DNA of 64,000 nt, from the NCBI RefSeq assembly GCF_016907015.1, contig NZ_JAFBBE010000008.1:89847-153846 (forward strand). The letters run 5' to 3'. Under the pieces are notes generated by a model, which was not told the DNA's origin, ran no database searches, and saw nothing but the letters and a program-made list of their open reading frames with translations. This document shows, piece after piece, positions 19,489-29,620 of this stretch. Both the position numbers and the translations under genes were made by a program. The stretch is from Oceanisphaera litoralis (GTDB lineage: Bacteria > Pseudomonadota > Gammaproteobacteria > Enterobacterales > Aeromonadaceae). Each line of letters begins with the position of its first letter. Position 1 is the stretch's first letter.

Positions 19489-20838
19489 TTATTGTCCGGC
19501 GATTTTCATCTCGTCGATCAGCACCGAGCCGGTCTGCAGGCTGGAGCGGGTTTCCACGTCGGTACCGATGGCCTGAATGCCCGCAAACATATCTTTCAGA
19601 TTACCGGCGATGGTGATCTCTTCCACCGGATAGGCGATTTCACCGTTTTCCACCCAGAAACCGGCCGCACCGCGGGAATAGTCGCCGGTGACGATATTCA
19701 CGCCCTGGCCCATCATTTCGGTCACCAGCAGGCCGGTGCCCATCATCTTCAGCAACTGTTCCAGACGGTGACCGCTGTTCGCCACCGTCCAGTTGTGAAT
19801 GCCACCGGCGTGGCCGGTCAGCTCCATGCCCAGCTTGCGGGCCGAATAGCTGGTCAGCAGGTAGGATTTCAGCTCACCCTTCTCGATGATATGACGATCG
19901 TGCGTGCGCACCCCTTCGTTATCGAACGGCGAGCTGGCCAGTCCCTTGTGCAGGTGCGGCTGTTCGTGAATATCGAACCAGTCGGGAAAAATCCGCTCGC
20001 CAAGGGCATCGAGCAGAAAGGACGATTGGCGATACAGGTTGCCGCCGCTGATGGCCATCACCAGATGGCCGAACAGGCTGGCGGCCACGTCCGGGTGAAA
20101 CAGCACCGGCGCCCGGGTGGTGTCGATTTTACGTCCACCCAGACGCCCCAGGGTGCGACTGACGGCTTCATCCGCCACCTGTTCGGGCGTCCAGAGATCC
20201 TCGAAGCTGCGCGCCGAGGTGTAGCCGTATTCACGCTGCATGTCGCCGTTCTGTTCGCCGATCAGCACACAGCTCATGCCGAAGCGGCTGCCCGCATAGC
20301 CCTTGATAAAGCCGTGGCTGTTACCGTAGACCTTGATGCCCAGGTTGCTGGAAAAACTGGCGCCGTCCGACTGCTTGATGCGGGGATCCCGGCCCAGCGC
20401 CTGTTGTTCGCAGCGCAGCGCCAGTTCGATACCGTCGGCGGGCTCGAGCTGACGAGGGAAGCACAGCTCAAGTTCGGGTGCATCCCAGGCCAGGGTGTCG
20501 GCATCGGCGATACCGGCGAAGGGATCGGCGGTGGTATAGCGGGAAATATCCAGCGCCGCCGCCACGGTGCGGGCGATGGCGTCCGGGCGCAGATCCGAGG
20601 TAGAGGCAGAGCCCTTGCGACCATCCCGATAAACGGCGATCCCTAGAGCACCGTCCTTGTTGAACTCGATATTTTCCAGTTCGCCGTTACGGGTATTGAC
20701 CGACAGCCCGGTCTGCTTGCTGATGGACACTTCGGCGCTGTCTGCGCCCAGTCGCCTGGCGCTGTCCAGTGCCTGTTCTACGGCCAGCTCTAGCTGGCGC
20801 TGTTCGGTTTGAATTTCTGCTGGGGTCATGATTAACAT
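19489..20838 (-). CDS. pmbA: Metalloprotease PmbA/TldE subunit
   Basis: PmbA (TldE) pairs with TldD to form a heterodimeric protease that matures peptides such as microcin B17 and degrades CcdA in E. coli. The 449-residue protein shows the family blocks NTRNGELENIEFNKDGALGIAVY and VVTGDYSRGAAGFWVENGEI-like C-terminus (NIVTGDYSRGAAGFWVENGE). It lacks the HExxxH zinc motif, as expected for the TldE partner. Start may be 20838 or the ATG three codons in (20829). It is divergent from darP/yjgA; tldD lies 1 kb away. Confidence 0.93.
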   Translation of the reverse strand: MLIMTPAEIQTEQRQLELAVEQALDSARRLGADSAEVSISKQTGLSVNTRNGELENIEFNKDGALGIAVYRDGRKGSASTSDLRPDAIARTVAAALDISRYTTADPFAGIADADTLAWDAPELELCFPRQLEPADGIELALRCEQQALGRDPRIKQSDGASFSSNLGIKVYGNSHGFIKGYAGSRFGMSCVLIGEQNGDMQREYGYTSARSFEDLWTPEQVADEAVSRTLGRLGGRKIDTTRAPVLFHPDVAASLFGHLVMAISGGNLYRQSSFLLDALGERIFPDWFDIHEQPHLHKGLASSPFDNEGVRTHDRHIIEKGELKSYLLTSYSARKLGMELTGHAGGIHNWTVANSGHRLEQLLKMMGTGLLVTEMMGQGVNIVTGDYSRGAAGFWVENGEIAYPVEEITIAGNLKDMFAGIQAIGTDVETRSSLQTGSVLIDEMKIAGQ

Positions 20839-20932
20839 CGCTGGCTCGGTTTGGAGTTAGCATAACAGACCCCTGCGCGCCTTGGGAGAAGCTGGTAATA
20901 TATATGTAAATGTTAATTGAGACGGAAAAACT

Positions 20933-21463
20933 ATGAGCCAGCATGACGATCCCACCGGGCACGATGATGAAATCGAATGGGTCAGTAAAAGTGAGATGAA
21001 ACGGGAAAGCCGCGCCCTGCAGAAACTCGGTGAGTCACTGGTCAAGCTTCAACCCCATGAACTGGCCAGGGTGCCACTGGACGAGGATTTGCTGGAAGCC
21101 ATAGAGCTGGCGCACAAACTCCACAACAAGCGGGAAGGTCTGCGCCGGCACATGTCCTATATCGGCAAGCTGATGCGCACCCGGGACGTCACCGATATTC
21201 AGAAGGCACTGGCGGGCTTCGAGCACAAGAGCGCCGTGGCCAACGCCCAGTTTCACAAGCTGGAATTGTGGCGTGACCGCCTGATCAAGGAAGGCGACAA
21301 AGGGGTGAACGCCCTGCTGGCCGAGCACCGTAATCTGGATCGGCAAAAACTGCGTCAGCTGGCTCGCCAGGCTCGCAAGGAACTGGCCGCCGGCCTGCCC
21401 CCCCAGGGTTACCGCGAACTGTTTCAGTATCTGAAGCTGAATCTGGGATCCGACGCCTCTTAA
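20933..21463 (+). CDS. darP: Ribosome-associated protein DarP/YjgA (DUF615)
   Basis: The 176-residue helical, charged protein matches the DUF615/YjgA family, which co-purifies with pre-50S ribosomes and acts in late assembly near the peptidyl-transferase centre. Visible family blocks are EIEWVSKSEMKRESRALQKLGE at the N-terminus and RQLARQARKELAAGLPPQGYRELFQYLK at the C-terminus. It is divergent from pmbA, the standard neighbour. A -10-like TAATAT is about 40 bases upstream. Confidence 0.92.
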   Translation: MSQHDDPTGHDDEIEWVSKSEMKRESRALQKLGESLVKLQPHELARVPLDEDLLEAIELAHKLHNKREGLRRHMSYIGKLMRTRDVTDIQKALAGFEHKSAVANAQFHKLELWRDRLIKEGDKGVNALLAEHRNLDRQKLRQLARQARKELAAGLPPQGYRELFQYLKLNLGSDAS

Positions 21464-21533
21464 TCATGACCGGGCCGTCCTCTTGATCATGACCGAGCCG
21501 TCATTGATGACGAAGCAAGGATGACGAAGCAAG
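21463..21533. repeat. Two short direct-repeat pairs after darP
   Basis: A 17-base repeat (ATCATGACCGRGCCGTC, at 21463-21479 and 21486-21502) is followed by two adjoining exact 14-base copies of GATGACGAAGCAAG (21506-21519 and 21520-21533). They lie between the darP stop and its terminator and look like local duplications. Confidence 0.75.
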
Positions 21534-21547
21534 ATAAGCCGGACAGC

Positions 21548-21573
21548 ACAACGGGAGCCACGGCTCCCGTTGT
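21548..21573 (+). terminator. Terminator hairpin between darP and the small secreted-protein gene
   Basis: An 11-bp perfect stem (ACAACGGGAGC at 21548-21558; GCTCCCGTTGT at 21563-21573) with a 4-base loop is followed by TATTAAC. It can serve darP and, on the other strand, the convergent small gene. Confidence 0.7.
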
Positions 21574-21595
21574 TATTAACAGGGTCACTCAGCAG

Positions 21596-21790
21596 TTAAA
21601 AACACATATCCGCCGGTTTTTTACCCATTTTACGTAATTTGGCACATTCACGGTTATCAGCACCGTCGCCCTCGCTCGCCATTTCCTGCACTACAGGCTG
21701 CTGCACATTCAGTACCGAACCGGCCTGAGCCGGCATTAACATCAACCCAAGGACAGAGGCAAAGGCTATCGATAGCAATGCTTTCATCAT
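21596..21790 (-). CDS. Small secreted protein of unknown function
   Basis: The 64-residue product has a clear signal peptide (MMKALLSIAFASVLGLMLMPAQA, cleavage after AQA) and a short mature part of about 41 residues ending ECAKLRKMGKKPADMCF, with two cysteines that could form a disulfide. A GGAGGCGAT ribosome-binding site precedes the ATG. I do not recognise a family. It is flanked by darP (convergent) and tldD, and its upstream region has direct repeats (21895-21932) and an inverted repeat (21879-21893), which suggests independent control. The strong ribosome site and signal peptide make it a likely real gene. Confidence 0.65.
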   Translation of the reverse strand: MMKALLSIAFASVLGLMLMPAQAGSVLNVQQPVVQEMASEGDGADNRECAKLRKMGKKPADMCF

Positions 21791-21878
21791 TATCGCCTCC
21801 AGGTTGCCGCCACGCTTTTGCGTGATTCAGCACCCTGTTAGACATCGTCTTGCCCCTGGAGTGCACAGAAAAAAACCA

Positions 21879-21893
21879 TTAACTATTGGTTAA
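21879..21893. promoter_or_regulatory. Inverted repeat TTAAC-N5-GTTAA upstream of the small secreted-protein gene
   Basis: Five-base arms TTAAC and GTTAA surround TATTG, about 90 bases upstream of the start codon at 21790. Spacing fits a dimeric regulator site, but no regulator is identified. Confidence 0.3.
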
Positions 21894-21894
21894 C

Positions 21895-21932
21895 AATGCA
21901 AGGCTGACAATACAAGGTTGATAATACAACCC
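21895..21932. repeat. Tandem 14-bp direct repeat, about 2.7 copies
   Basis: Copies AATGCAAGGCTGAC, AATACAAGGTTGAT and AATACAACCC follow each other in register between the tldD stop and the small secreted-protein gene. It may be an iteron-like regulatory site or a simple duplication. Confidence 0.6.
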
Positions 21933-21950
21933 GAAAATCAATCAGGGTGC

Positions 21951-23396
21951 TTACTGAGTACCACCTACCGTCATCCGATCCAGCTTGAGTGTCGGCTGGC
22001 CGACCCCTACCGGTACGCTCTGGCCATCCTTGCCACACACGCCCACACCGGCATCCAGTGCCAGATCGTTCCCCACCATGGAGACCTGACTCATGGCCTC
22101 GGGGCCGTTGCCGATCAGGGTCGCCCCCTTGATTGGCGCCGTCAGCTTGCCGTCTTCGATGAGATAGGCCTCGGAGGCGGAGAACACGAAACGACCGGAG
22201 GTAATATCCACCTGGCCACCGCCAAAGTTGGGCGCATAGATGCCCTTCTTCACGCTGCTGATGATCTCTTCCGGCGGTGTCTCGCCCGGTAACATATAGG
22301 TGTTGGTCATGCGCGGCATCGGCAGATGAGCATAAGACTCCCGCCGGCCGTTGCCGGTCGGTGCCATCCCCATCAGTCGGGCATTGAGCTTGTCCTGCAT
22401 GTAGCCCTTGAGGATGCCGTTTTCGATCAGCACGTTATAACCGGTGGCGGTGCCTTCATCGTCGATGGTCAGCGAGCCCCGACGGTTCGGCAAGGTACCG
22501 TCATCCACTATGGTGCACAAACTGGAGGCGACCTGTTCGCCGATTCGACCGGCATAGGCGGACGAGCCCTTGCGGTTGAAGTCGCCTTCCAGGCCGTGGC
22601 CCACCGCTTCGTGCAGCAAGACGCCGGGCCAGCCGGCACCCAGTACCACCGGCATGGTGCCGGCCGGGGCGTCTATCGCCTCCAGGTTGACCAATGCCTG
22701 CCGCACCGCTTCTTTCACATAGCTCATGGCTCTGGGCTGGCCGTCCACTTCCTCCAGGAAATAGTCATAACCGACCCGGCCACCGCCGCCGCTGCCGCCC
22801 CGTTCGCGCCGCCCCTTGCGCTCCACCAGCACCGAGCAGTTCAGCCGTACCAGGGGGCGCAGATCGGTGGCCAGGGTACCGTCGGTGGCCAGCACCAGTA
22901 TCTCTTCATACACACCGGAGATGGAGGCAATCACCTGGGTGACCGCCGGATCCAGGCTGCGGGCGAAGGCATCCATCTGCTGCAACAGGGAAATTTTCTG
23001 CTCCCGACTCAGGCTGTCGAGCGGATTGAGGCCGACATAACGCGGCGTGATGGCTCGCTCGCGACCAATCTGGAAGCGACCATCACCGCCCTGCTCGGCA
23101 ATGCCGCGGGCGGCGCTCACCGCCTGATCCAGCGCCGTCGCCGTCAGTTCATCGGAATAGGCGAAACCGGTCTTTTCACCACTGACCGCCCGCACGCCCA
23201 CACCCTGCTCTATGTTGTAGCTGCCGTCCTTGACGATACCGTCTTCCAGCACCCAGGACTCGTGCACGCTGTTCTGAAAATAGAGATCGGCAAAGTCGAT
23301 CTGATGTCGGCTCAGTCGTGCCAGCTGGGCATCCAGCAGCGCCATATCCAGTTCGTTCGGGATCAGCAGGCTGCGGTTAATCTGTTCAATACTCAT
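21951..23396 (-). CDS. tldD: Metalloprotease TldD
   Basis: TldD is the zinc-bearing half of the TldD/TldE protease. The 481-residue protein has the catalytic HEAVGH motif (262-267) in [15 protein letters not shown], with the expected downstream metal-ligand region. It lies in the conserved tldD-nitrilase-yhdP-rng cluster; its start overlaps the nitrilase 3' end by 11 bases. Its partner pmbA is 1 kb away on the same strand, so both parts of the enzyme are encoded in this window. Confidence 0.96.
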   Translation of the reverse strand: MSIEQINRSLLIPNELDMALLDAQLARLSRHQIDFADLYFQNSVHESWVLEDGIVKDGSYNIEQGVGVRAVSGEKTGFAYSDELTATALDQAVSAARGIAEQGGDGRFQIGRERAITPRYVGLNPLDSLSREQKISLLQQMDAFARSLDPAVTQVIASISGVYEEILVLATDGTLATDLRPLVRLNCSVLVERKGRRERGGSGGGGRVGYDYFLEEVDGQPRAMSYVKEAVRQALVNLEAIDAPAGTMPVVLGAGWPGVLLHEAVGHGLEGDFNRKGSSAYAGRIGEQVASSLCTIVDDGTLPNRRGSLTIDDEGTATGYNVLIENGILKGYMQDKLNARLMGMAPTGNGRRESYAHLPMPRMTNTYMLPGETPPEEIISSVKKGIYAPNFGGGQVDITSGRFVFSASEAYLIEDGKLTAPIKGATLIGNGPEAMSQVSMVGNDLALDAGVGVCGKDGQSVPVGVGQPTLKLDRMTVGGTQ

Positions 23397-24216
23397 GCTT
23401 GTTTCTCCAAACCGCGCTCAGGCGGGCATGTTGTGCAACCGGCATCTGACGGCGAATACGGGACAGTCGTTCGGGTTCCAGCGGGGCAATGACAAGCCCC
23501 TCGCCTTCGGGTAGACAGGCCTGAACCTCTCCCCATGGGTCGAGGATAACCGAATGCCCCCAGGTCTGTCGTTTACCCTGATCGCCGTAGAGGCCCGCCG
23601 CCAGCACATAACACTGGTTTTCGATGGCTCGAGCCTGCAGCAGCGGCAGCCAGTGCGCCAGCCCCGTGACCCGGGTAAAGGCCGCCGGTACCATCAGGAT
23701 CTCGGCACCCCGTTCGCGTAACGCCCGATACAACTCGGGAAAACGTAAATCATAACAGATAGACAAGCCCAGACGCCCGAAGGGGCTGTCGATGACACAC
23801 AGTTCGTCGCCTGGCGCATAGGTGGCCGACTCCCGGTATCGGCCATGACCATCTGCGACATCCACATCGAACAGGTGCAACTTGTGATAATGACCGACTC
23901 GCTCGCCCTGCTCGTTATAGACCAGGCTGGTGGCGTGGAGCCGTTCACTACCCTGGATACGGGTCGGCATGGAACCGACCAGCAGCCAGATGCCCAGCTC
24001 GCGCGCCCACCGGCTGAACTGATCCTGTATCGGGCCTTCGCCCAATGGCTCGGCCAGCTCCAGCACCGCCTTCTTGCTGCCGAACACCACGGCATTTTCC
24101 GGCAACTGCACCAGCAGCGGACGCGTCGATGGCAATTGCCGCAGCCAGGCTTCCAGCCTGGTCCGGTTCTCCGGCCAGTCCGGGCCGGCCGTTATCTGTA
24201 TCGCAACCAGTTCCAT
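23386..24216 (-). CDS. Carbon-nitrogen hydrolase (Nit-type amidase)
   Basis: The 276-residue protein is a nitrilase-superfamily enzyme with the complete triad E40 (LPENAVVF), K112 ([12 protein letters not shown]) and C154 ([13 protein letters not shown]). The sequence around the triad resembles the Nit1/Nit2 group, whose members hydrolyse deaminated glutathione or omega-amides; the substrate here is inferred, not shown. It sits between yhdP and tldD, an arrangement common in Vibrionales and Aeromonadales. Confidence 0.88.
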   Translation of the reverse strand: MELVAIQITAGPDWPENRTRLEAWLRQLPSTRPLLVQLPENAVVFGSKKAVLELAEPLGEGPIQDQFSRWARELGIWLLVGSMPTRIQGSERLHATSLVYNEQGERVGHYHKLHLFDVDVADGHGRYRESATYAPGDELCVIDSPFGRLGLSICYDLRFPELYRALRERGAEILMVPAAFTRVTGLAHWLPLLQARAIENQCYVLAAGLYGDQGKRQTWGHSVILDPWGEVQACLPEGEGLVIAPLEPERLSRIRRQMPVAQHARLSAVWRNKHEY

Positions 24217-24226
24217 GGCGTACTCC

Positions 24227-27200
24227 TTATTGATTACCGGGCACCGTGACCCGTTGCTGCTCCCGCCCCACTTCGGTCACCCTGGGCTGATCCAGAGAAC
24301 CCTCTACCCGGTAGCGGATACGGGTGAACACATCCACCACAGGGCCCAGTACCTTGGACAGCGCCAACACATAAAGCCCGGTTACCGGGGTGACCGCAAA
24401 GGCCGCCAGCACCGGCAGGTTACCGGTCAGATTCGGGGTAAACTCCAGCTGATAATCGAGCCGCTCCGCCGCCAGATCCACCAGACCACTGCCGCGCAGA
24501 TTTCCGGCGGCACCATTCAGGGCCAAATCGTCATTCTGCAAGACGCCGTTGTGCAGTTCGCCGCTGGCATTGATACGGTCAAAGTAGAAGCCCTGCTCGA
24601 ACACGTCGCGAAAGTCCAGCCGTAGTCGACGCATGACCGACTCCATGCTCAGTACCGACAAGAGACCAGCGCCCCTGTCATTCACTTCACGCAGCACACC
24701 GGCGCCGGTATCGGCGCTCAGCAGACCGTTCAGGCTGGCCAGATCCGGCCGCCAGGGCACATCCAGCCAGCGCAGTTGTCCTTCCAGCCGGGCCGGGGTT
24801 TCGCTGAATGGTGACTCCCGGTCCAGCGCCTGCCACAACCGCTGCAAGGATGGCGTGCTGCTCTGCCACTCCAGCCGGCTCAGGTTGCCGCTCTGATGTT
24901 GCAACCACTGGCCATGCGCCCTGGCCTGCAGCAGCGGGCCATCCAGGCTCAGCCCGGTCAGCTGCACGCCATTCTGCTCGGGCCGGGGAAGCAGCTCGAA
25001 GGCCACCTTGCCCAGCGCCAATTGTTGCCAGCGGCAATCGTCACAGCGAAATTGCACCGCCGGCAACCGGCCGGGATGCAGCTCGTCTTGCGCCAGGGCC
25101 GGTTTTACCGCTGGTTTTACTGTTGATTTTACTGCTGGCAAAACGCCTGATGTATTCGAGTCCGGTGTCAGCCAGAGTCGCCTGAAATGCGCCTGCAGCG
25201 GCTGGGCGTCGCCCCAGCTCAGGGTGCCCTCCGCCTGTTCGGCGCTCACGTTCAGCTGCTGTCGCCGTCCCTTCGCTGGCCCGACCGACAACCGGAGTTG
25301 GTTCAGGGAGTGCTGCCAGAGCCGGGCCCGATGGGCCTGCACCGACACCCGGTAGGGCGCTGGCCACGCAACTCGGGGCTCGGTGCCGGGCTGAGCGGCA
25401 TTATTTTGCGAGAAACGGCGCTGCGAAGCATCGGGGCGGGACAACGCCTGTTGCCATTCCTTTAGCAGCACCAGCCAGTCATCCAGCGGCAAGTCCGGCA
25501 CCCGCACCGCTATATCCAGCGGCGCCCGGGGCAATGTTGACTGCGCACCGGCACCGGCCGACAGCCACAACCGCTGAACTTTGACGCCGTTCGGCCCGAA
25601 GCCCAGCCCGGCCAGACCCCGGATCTGTTCCCCCAGGGTCAGCTCAATCCGCGCCTGCCGCCCATCGCCCGTCAGTTCGAGGTGGCTGGGCCAGACGGGG
25701 TTGCCGGCCTTGTTCAGCGGCGGCGGCAAGCGGCTGACGAGCCCTTGCAGCGTCGAGTCGGCCTCGAAGCGGTAGTCCAGTTCCCCCTGCTCCGCCAGCG
25801 TCAGCTCGAGTTTGCCGCGCCAGTCGGCTGCGCCCTCTAATACCTGCAGCGGCGGATAGGCCAGTGCCAGTTCGGTAGCCTGTAGCCGGCCCTTCATATC
25901 GAGGTCCACTTGGTAGCCGGCGGCGGTCTGCTGTCCGCGGTAATCCAACTGCAGCGGTTGCCCGTTCCACTTGGCCTGCATGGCCTGGAACCGGGTTTGT
26001 CGTTCATCAAACAGCAGGCGACCGCTGACCTCGTTGAGCGGCAGATCCAGCGGTTTGACTCGTACCCGGTTGTGCGCAAAGTCGACATGACCGCCGATGG
26101 CCACCTGGCCGCCGTGCAACGGGATTTCCAGCGCCAGCCGGCCCTTCAGCGGACCCGTCACCTGCACCTGCTCCAGGGTGGTGCCGACCGAGGTCGACAG
26201 GGGGGAGTCCTGCAGATAGGCGGTGACCGCCTCGCCTTCTCCTGCGATATCGGCGCTGAGCTGCAGATTGGCCCTCTTGTTCAGCGGCACTATGCGCGCA
26301 TCGATGGTACTGGCCGCCACCGCGCCCAGCCGCCCGCTTGGACCCCGCATAAAGAGACCGTCATTTTCAAACAGTAAATCCAGACTGAGATCGGTCAGGG
26401 GCAGCCAGTCCGGATAGAAGCGAAACTCGGCCTGGCGCAGCGGCACCCTCGCCTGAAAAATACCACTGCCATCCCGATAGGGAAAACCGTTGAGCCGGCC
26501 ATACCAGAGCACTTCGGCACCGTCGGCCTGGCCGCCGCGAATGGCTCCCTGCAGATAGTCCACCAGCGGCGCCCCCATCAGCGGCTCGGGAAAATAGCTG
26601 AAGGCCCGCTCTGCCCGCAATACATCGACCCGTGCCGAGGTGCTGAGCAGGGGCGCGCCCTGGTTCGGCACTTGCAGGCTGAACCAGCCCTGCAGCGCCA
26701 GATCGGCGGTGTTCACCGCCAGTTCATCGCTCCACAACAGCCAACCGTCCTGTTGTTTGCGCCAGCGCAACCCGGCCGACAGCCGTTGCATCGGCCAGGG
26801 CGCGCGGAAGGCACCGTCATAGACCCAGTCGGCCGCCTCTTGTTGATTCAGGCTCAAGTGGCCGTGGTCGGCGGCCAGCAGAAAATGGCCGTTGAGACCC
26901 CGGGTTTGCGGTGTCCATTCGAAGGCGCTGGTGCTGACGTCTTCCAGCGAGCCTCGCCAGCGCCAGTCGTCACCGGCAGCGGTGGAGGAAAAATAGAGGT
27001 TGGTCAGATGGCCCCGAGGAGCAATACCGGCCAGCTGGCGGGCAATGGCCGGCCAGAAGCTGTCGCCCCACTGGGCCAGCAGAGCCAGGTCGGTAAAGGT
27101 CAGTCGATCCAGATAGCCATGCAGCCGCTCCTGCTGCCGGTCCAGCTGAAGATGCCAGCTCGGCCAGACATCACCGTCGACACTGATATCGACATCGCTG

Positions 27201-28084
27201 CTGGCCAGCTGCCAGCCGGCATCGGTCGGCTGCCACTGCATCCGGCCGCCGCCTACCGATACCTGATGATCCTCCCCCCAGCGCAGTCGGTTTTCCCCCA
27301 GTTCCAACACCCCGGCGCTGAGCCGCCCCTGTTGCCATTCCAGCCACAATTCGAATGCCAGACGGGCGCTGCCGCCCTGATCCAGAGGCCGGATGCGGGA
27401 GAAAATGGAAGAGGCATCAACCCCATCGGCGTGCAGATAGATGCTGCCGTCGAGCCGATCACTCGGGCCGGTGAAACGGCTACTGATGTGCACTTGCTGA
27501 TCGGCATCGGGACCAAAGCCCAGGCGGCCCCGACCCTGATGCAGGCCGGGCGCATTCTGCCAGTACAGGACGGGAAGGTGCAGCTCGAACAAGTCCTGCT
27601 GCGGCGTGCTCACCACCAGCTGGGCATCGTGCAGGGAAAAGCGCTCCACCCCATCGAGCGCCAGCTGAGGCAACCAGCTCAAATCGGCCTGCTGAGCGGC
27701 CTGGCGCTCGCCGCCCAGATTCAGGGGCAGACGCAGGCCATCCAGAGTGAGTTCATTCAGCACCGGCCGCCATTGACGCAGACTTTGCCATAGCTGCACG
27801 CCCACCAGGGCGCGACGCAGGGTAATGGCCGGCGCCTCCGGGCGGTGCAGACTGACCTGGTTCACCACCAGTACCGGACCGTAATCCTGCCAGCTCAGCC
27901 CCAGGCGACCCACTTCCAGGGTCAGCTGCTGCTCGCTCAACAGCCGGTCCAGCCACTGCTGTTGCCAGCCGGCCAGCCAGGGCGAGCCGAAGCGCAACAG
28001 GGTCACCAGCACCGCCAGCAATACCGCCGTTGCCGCCAGGCCCAGCCAGGCCCAGCTCAGTCCCCGCCTGAACAGCACAGACAC
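24227..28084 (-). CDS. yhdP: AsmA-like envelope lipid transport protein YhdP
   Basis: YhdP is a very long AsmA-family protein that spans the periplasm and, in E. coli, shares phospholipid transport to the outer membrane with TamB and YdbH. The 1285-residue protein has one N-terminal membrane anchor (about 12-32), a long repetitive beta-rich region with low-complexity stretches (STVKPAVKPALAQ), and the DUF3971/AsmA C-terminal block DYQLEFTPNLTGNLPVLAAFAVTPVTGLYVLALSKVLGPVVD. Its end overlaps no neighbour; its ATG touches the rng stop by one base. Confidence 0.93.
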   Translation of the reverse strand: MSVLFRRGLSWAWLGLAATAVLLAVLVTLLRFGSPWLAGWQQQWLDRLLSEQQLTLEVGRLGLSWQDYGPVLVVNQVSLHRPEAPAITLRRALVGVQLWQSLRQWRPVLNELTLDGLRLPLNLGGERQAAQQADLSWLPQLALDGVERFSLHDAQLVVSTPQQDLFELHLPVLYWQNAPGLHQGRGRLGFGPDADQQVHISSRFTGPSDRLDGSIYLHADGVDASSIFSRIRPLDQGGSARLAFELWLEWQQGRLSAGVLELGENRLRWGEDHQVSVGGGRMQWQPTDAGWQLASSDVDISVDGDVWPSWHLQLDRQQERLHGYLDRLTFTDLALLAQWGDSFWPAIARQLAGIAPRGHLTNLYFSSTAAGDDWRWRGSLEDVSTSAFEWTPQTRGLNGHFLLAADHGHLSLNQQEAADWVYDGAFRAPWPMQRLSAGLRWRKQQDGWLLWSDELAVNTADLALQGWFSLQVPNQGAPLLSTSARVDVLRAERAFSYFPEPLMGAPLVDYLQGAIRGGQADGAEVLWYGRLNGFPYRDGSGIFQARVPLRQAEFRFYPDWLPLTDLSLDLLFENDGLFMRGPSGRLGAVAASTIDARIVPLNKRANLQLSADIAGEGEAVTAYLQDSPLSTSVGTTLEQVQVTGPLKGRLALEIPLHGGQVAIGGHVDFAHNRVRVKPLDLPLNEVSGRLLFDERQTRFQAMQAKWNGQPLQLDYRGQQTAAGYQVDLDMKGRLQATELALAYPPLQVLEGAADWRGKLELTLAEQGELDYRFEADSTLQGLVSRLPPPLNKAGNPVWPSHLELTGDGRQARIELTLGEQIRGLAGLGFGPNGVKVQRLWLSAGAGAQSTLPRAPLDIAVRVPDLPLDDWLVLLKEWQQALSRPDASQRRFSQNNAAQPGTEPRVAWPAPYRVSVQAHRARLWQHSLNQLRLSVGPAKGRRQQLNVSAEQAEGTLSWGDAQPLQAHFRRLWLTPDSNTSGVLPAVKSTVKPAVKPALAQDELHPGRLPAVQFRCDDCRWQQLALGKVAFELLPRPEQNGVQLTGLSLDGPLLQARAHGQWLQHQSGNLSRLEWQSSTPSLQRLWQALDRESPFSETPARLEGQLRWLDVPWRPDLASLNGLLSADTGAGVLREVNDRGAGLLSVLSMESVMRRLRLDFRDVFEQGFYFDRINASGELHNGVLQNDDLALNGAAGNLRGSGLVDLAAERLDYQLEFTPNLTGNLPVLAAFAVTPVTGLYVLALSKVLGPVVDVFTRIRYRVEGSLDQPRVTEVGREQQRVTVPGNQ

Positions 28085-29553
28085 TACATCATCACCACGT
28101 CGAACTGTTCCTGATTATACAGGGGCTCGCTGCTGACCTTGACCTGCTTGCCGATAAACACCTCCAGCTCCGCCAGCATGTGAGACTCGTCCTCCTGCAG
28201 GGCCGTCGCCACTGCCGTGGACGCATACACCACGAACTTGTCGGCGTCGTAGGCCTTGTTGACCCGGGTGATTTCACGCAGTATCTCGTAGCTGACGGTT
28301 TCCACCGTCTTGACCCGAGCCCGGCCGTTGCATTCGGGGCAGGCGCCGCAGAGCACATGCTCCAGACTTTCCCGGGTGCGCTTGCGGGTCATTTCCACCA
28401 GCCCGAGCTGGGAAAAACCGTTGACGTTGGTCTTGGCCCTGTCCCTCGACAGCGCCAGTCCCAGGCTGTGCAGCACCCGCCGCTTGTGATCATCATCATA
28501 CATGTCGATAAAGTCGATGATGATGATGCCGCCCAGGTTACGCAGCCGCAGCTGCCGGGCAATGGCCTGGGTGGCTTCGGTATTGGTGTTGAAGATGGTT
28601 TCTTCGAGGTTGCGGTGGCCGACGAAGGCACCGGTGTTGATGTCGACCGTGGTCATGGCCTCGGTCTGATCGATGATCAGGTAACCGCCGGACTTGAGCT
28701 CGACCTTGCGATCCAGCGCCCGCTGAATTTCGTTTTCCACATCATAGAGATCGAAAATCGGCGAACGGCCCTGATAATACTCGATCTTGCCGGACAACTC
28801 GGGCACGAACTCCTCGACGAAGGTACAGAGCGTCTCGTAGGTACTGCGGGAGTCGACCCGGATCCGGTCCAGTTCGGCACCGACAAAATCCCGCACTATG
28901 CGACAGGCCAGCCCCAGATCTTCATACAGCATGGAGCAGGAAGGATATTTGACGCGCCGCTCCTGGATTTTGCGCCATAACCGCTTGAGGAAGGCCGCAT
29001 CCTGCGCCAGCTCGGTTTCGCCTATGCCTTCTGCCGCGGTGCGGATAATATAACCGCCCTGCTCGTCGACATAGCCGCCCACTGTCAGCTTGAGCCGCTC
29101 CCGCTCCTGTTCCGAATCGATACGCTGAGAGACCCCCACATAGGCGCTGCCGGGCATGAACACCAGATAACGGGACGGCAGGGTAATATCGGTGGTCAGG
29201 CGCGCGCCCTTGGTACCCAGGGGATCCTTGACCACCTGTACCATGATGTCCTGGCCCTGACGGACCAGCTCGGCGATGTTACCGGCCTGAAAATGCGCTT
29301 GTTCCTTGGTATCCACGCATTCGGTATGCGGCACTATGTCGGAGGCATGCAGAAACGCCGCCCGCTCACCGCCAATATCGACAAAGGCCGCCTGCATGCC
29401 GGGCAGCACCCGACTGACCTTGCCTTTGTAGATATTGCCGACGATACCGCGCCGGGCCTGACGCTCCACATGCACTTCCTGCAGAATACCGTTTTCCACC
29501 AGCGCCACCCGGGTTTCCGCGGGGGTCATATTGATTATCAGTTCTGCAGACAT
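28084..29553 (-). CDS. rng: Ribonuclease G
   Basis: RNase G is the shorter RNase E homologue and matures the 16S rRNA 5' end. The 489-residue protein has an S1 domain (about 38-125), the 5' sensor region, the DNase I-like catalytic subdomain (TTVDINTGAFVG; GGIIIIDFIDM with the metal-binding aspartates) and the zinc-link CxxC (CGACPEC near 405-411). The C-terminal scaffold of RNase E is absent. It is the middle of the yhdP-rng-maf-mre cluster. Confidence 0.97.
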   Translation of the reverse strand: MSAELIINMTPAETRVALVENGILQEVHVERQARRGIVGNIYKGKVSRVLPGMQAAFVDIGGERAAFLHASDIVPHTECVDTKEQAHFQAGNIAELVRQGQDIMVQVVKDPLGTKGARLTTDITLPSRYLVFMPGSAYVGVSQRIDSEQERERLKLTVGGYVDEQGGYIIRTAAEGIGETELAQDAAFLKRLWRKIQERRVKYPSCSMLYEDLGLACRIVRDFVGAELDRIRVDSRSTYETLCTFVEEFVPELSGKIEYYQGRSPIFDLYDVENEIQRALDRKVELKSGGYLIIDQTEAMTTVDINTGAFVGHRNLEETIFNTNTEATQAIARQLRLRNLGGIIIIDFIDMYDDDHKRRVLHSLGLALSRDRAKTNVNGFSQLGLVEMTRKRTRESLEHVLCGACPECNGRARVKTVETVSYEILREITRVNKAYDADKFVVYASTAVATALQEDESHMLAELEVFIGKQVKVSSEPLYNQEQFDVVMM

Positions 29554-29620
29554 GCGAGCTCCGCCCTTAGGTGAATGAAATGGCCTCTAAACTACCACAG
29601 AATGACAGTCAGATAAGGGA

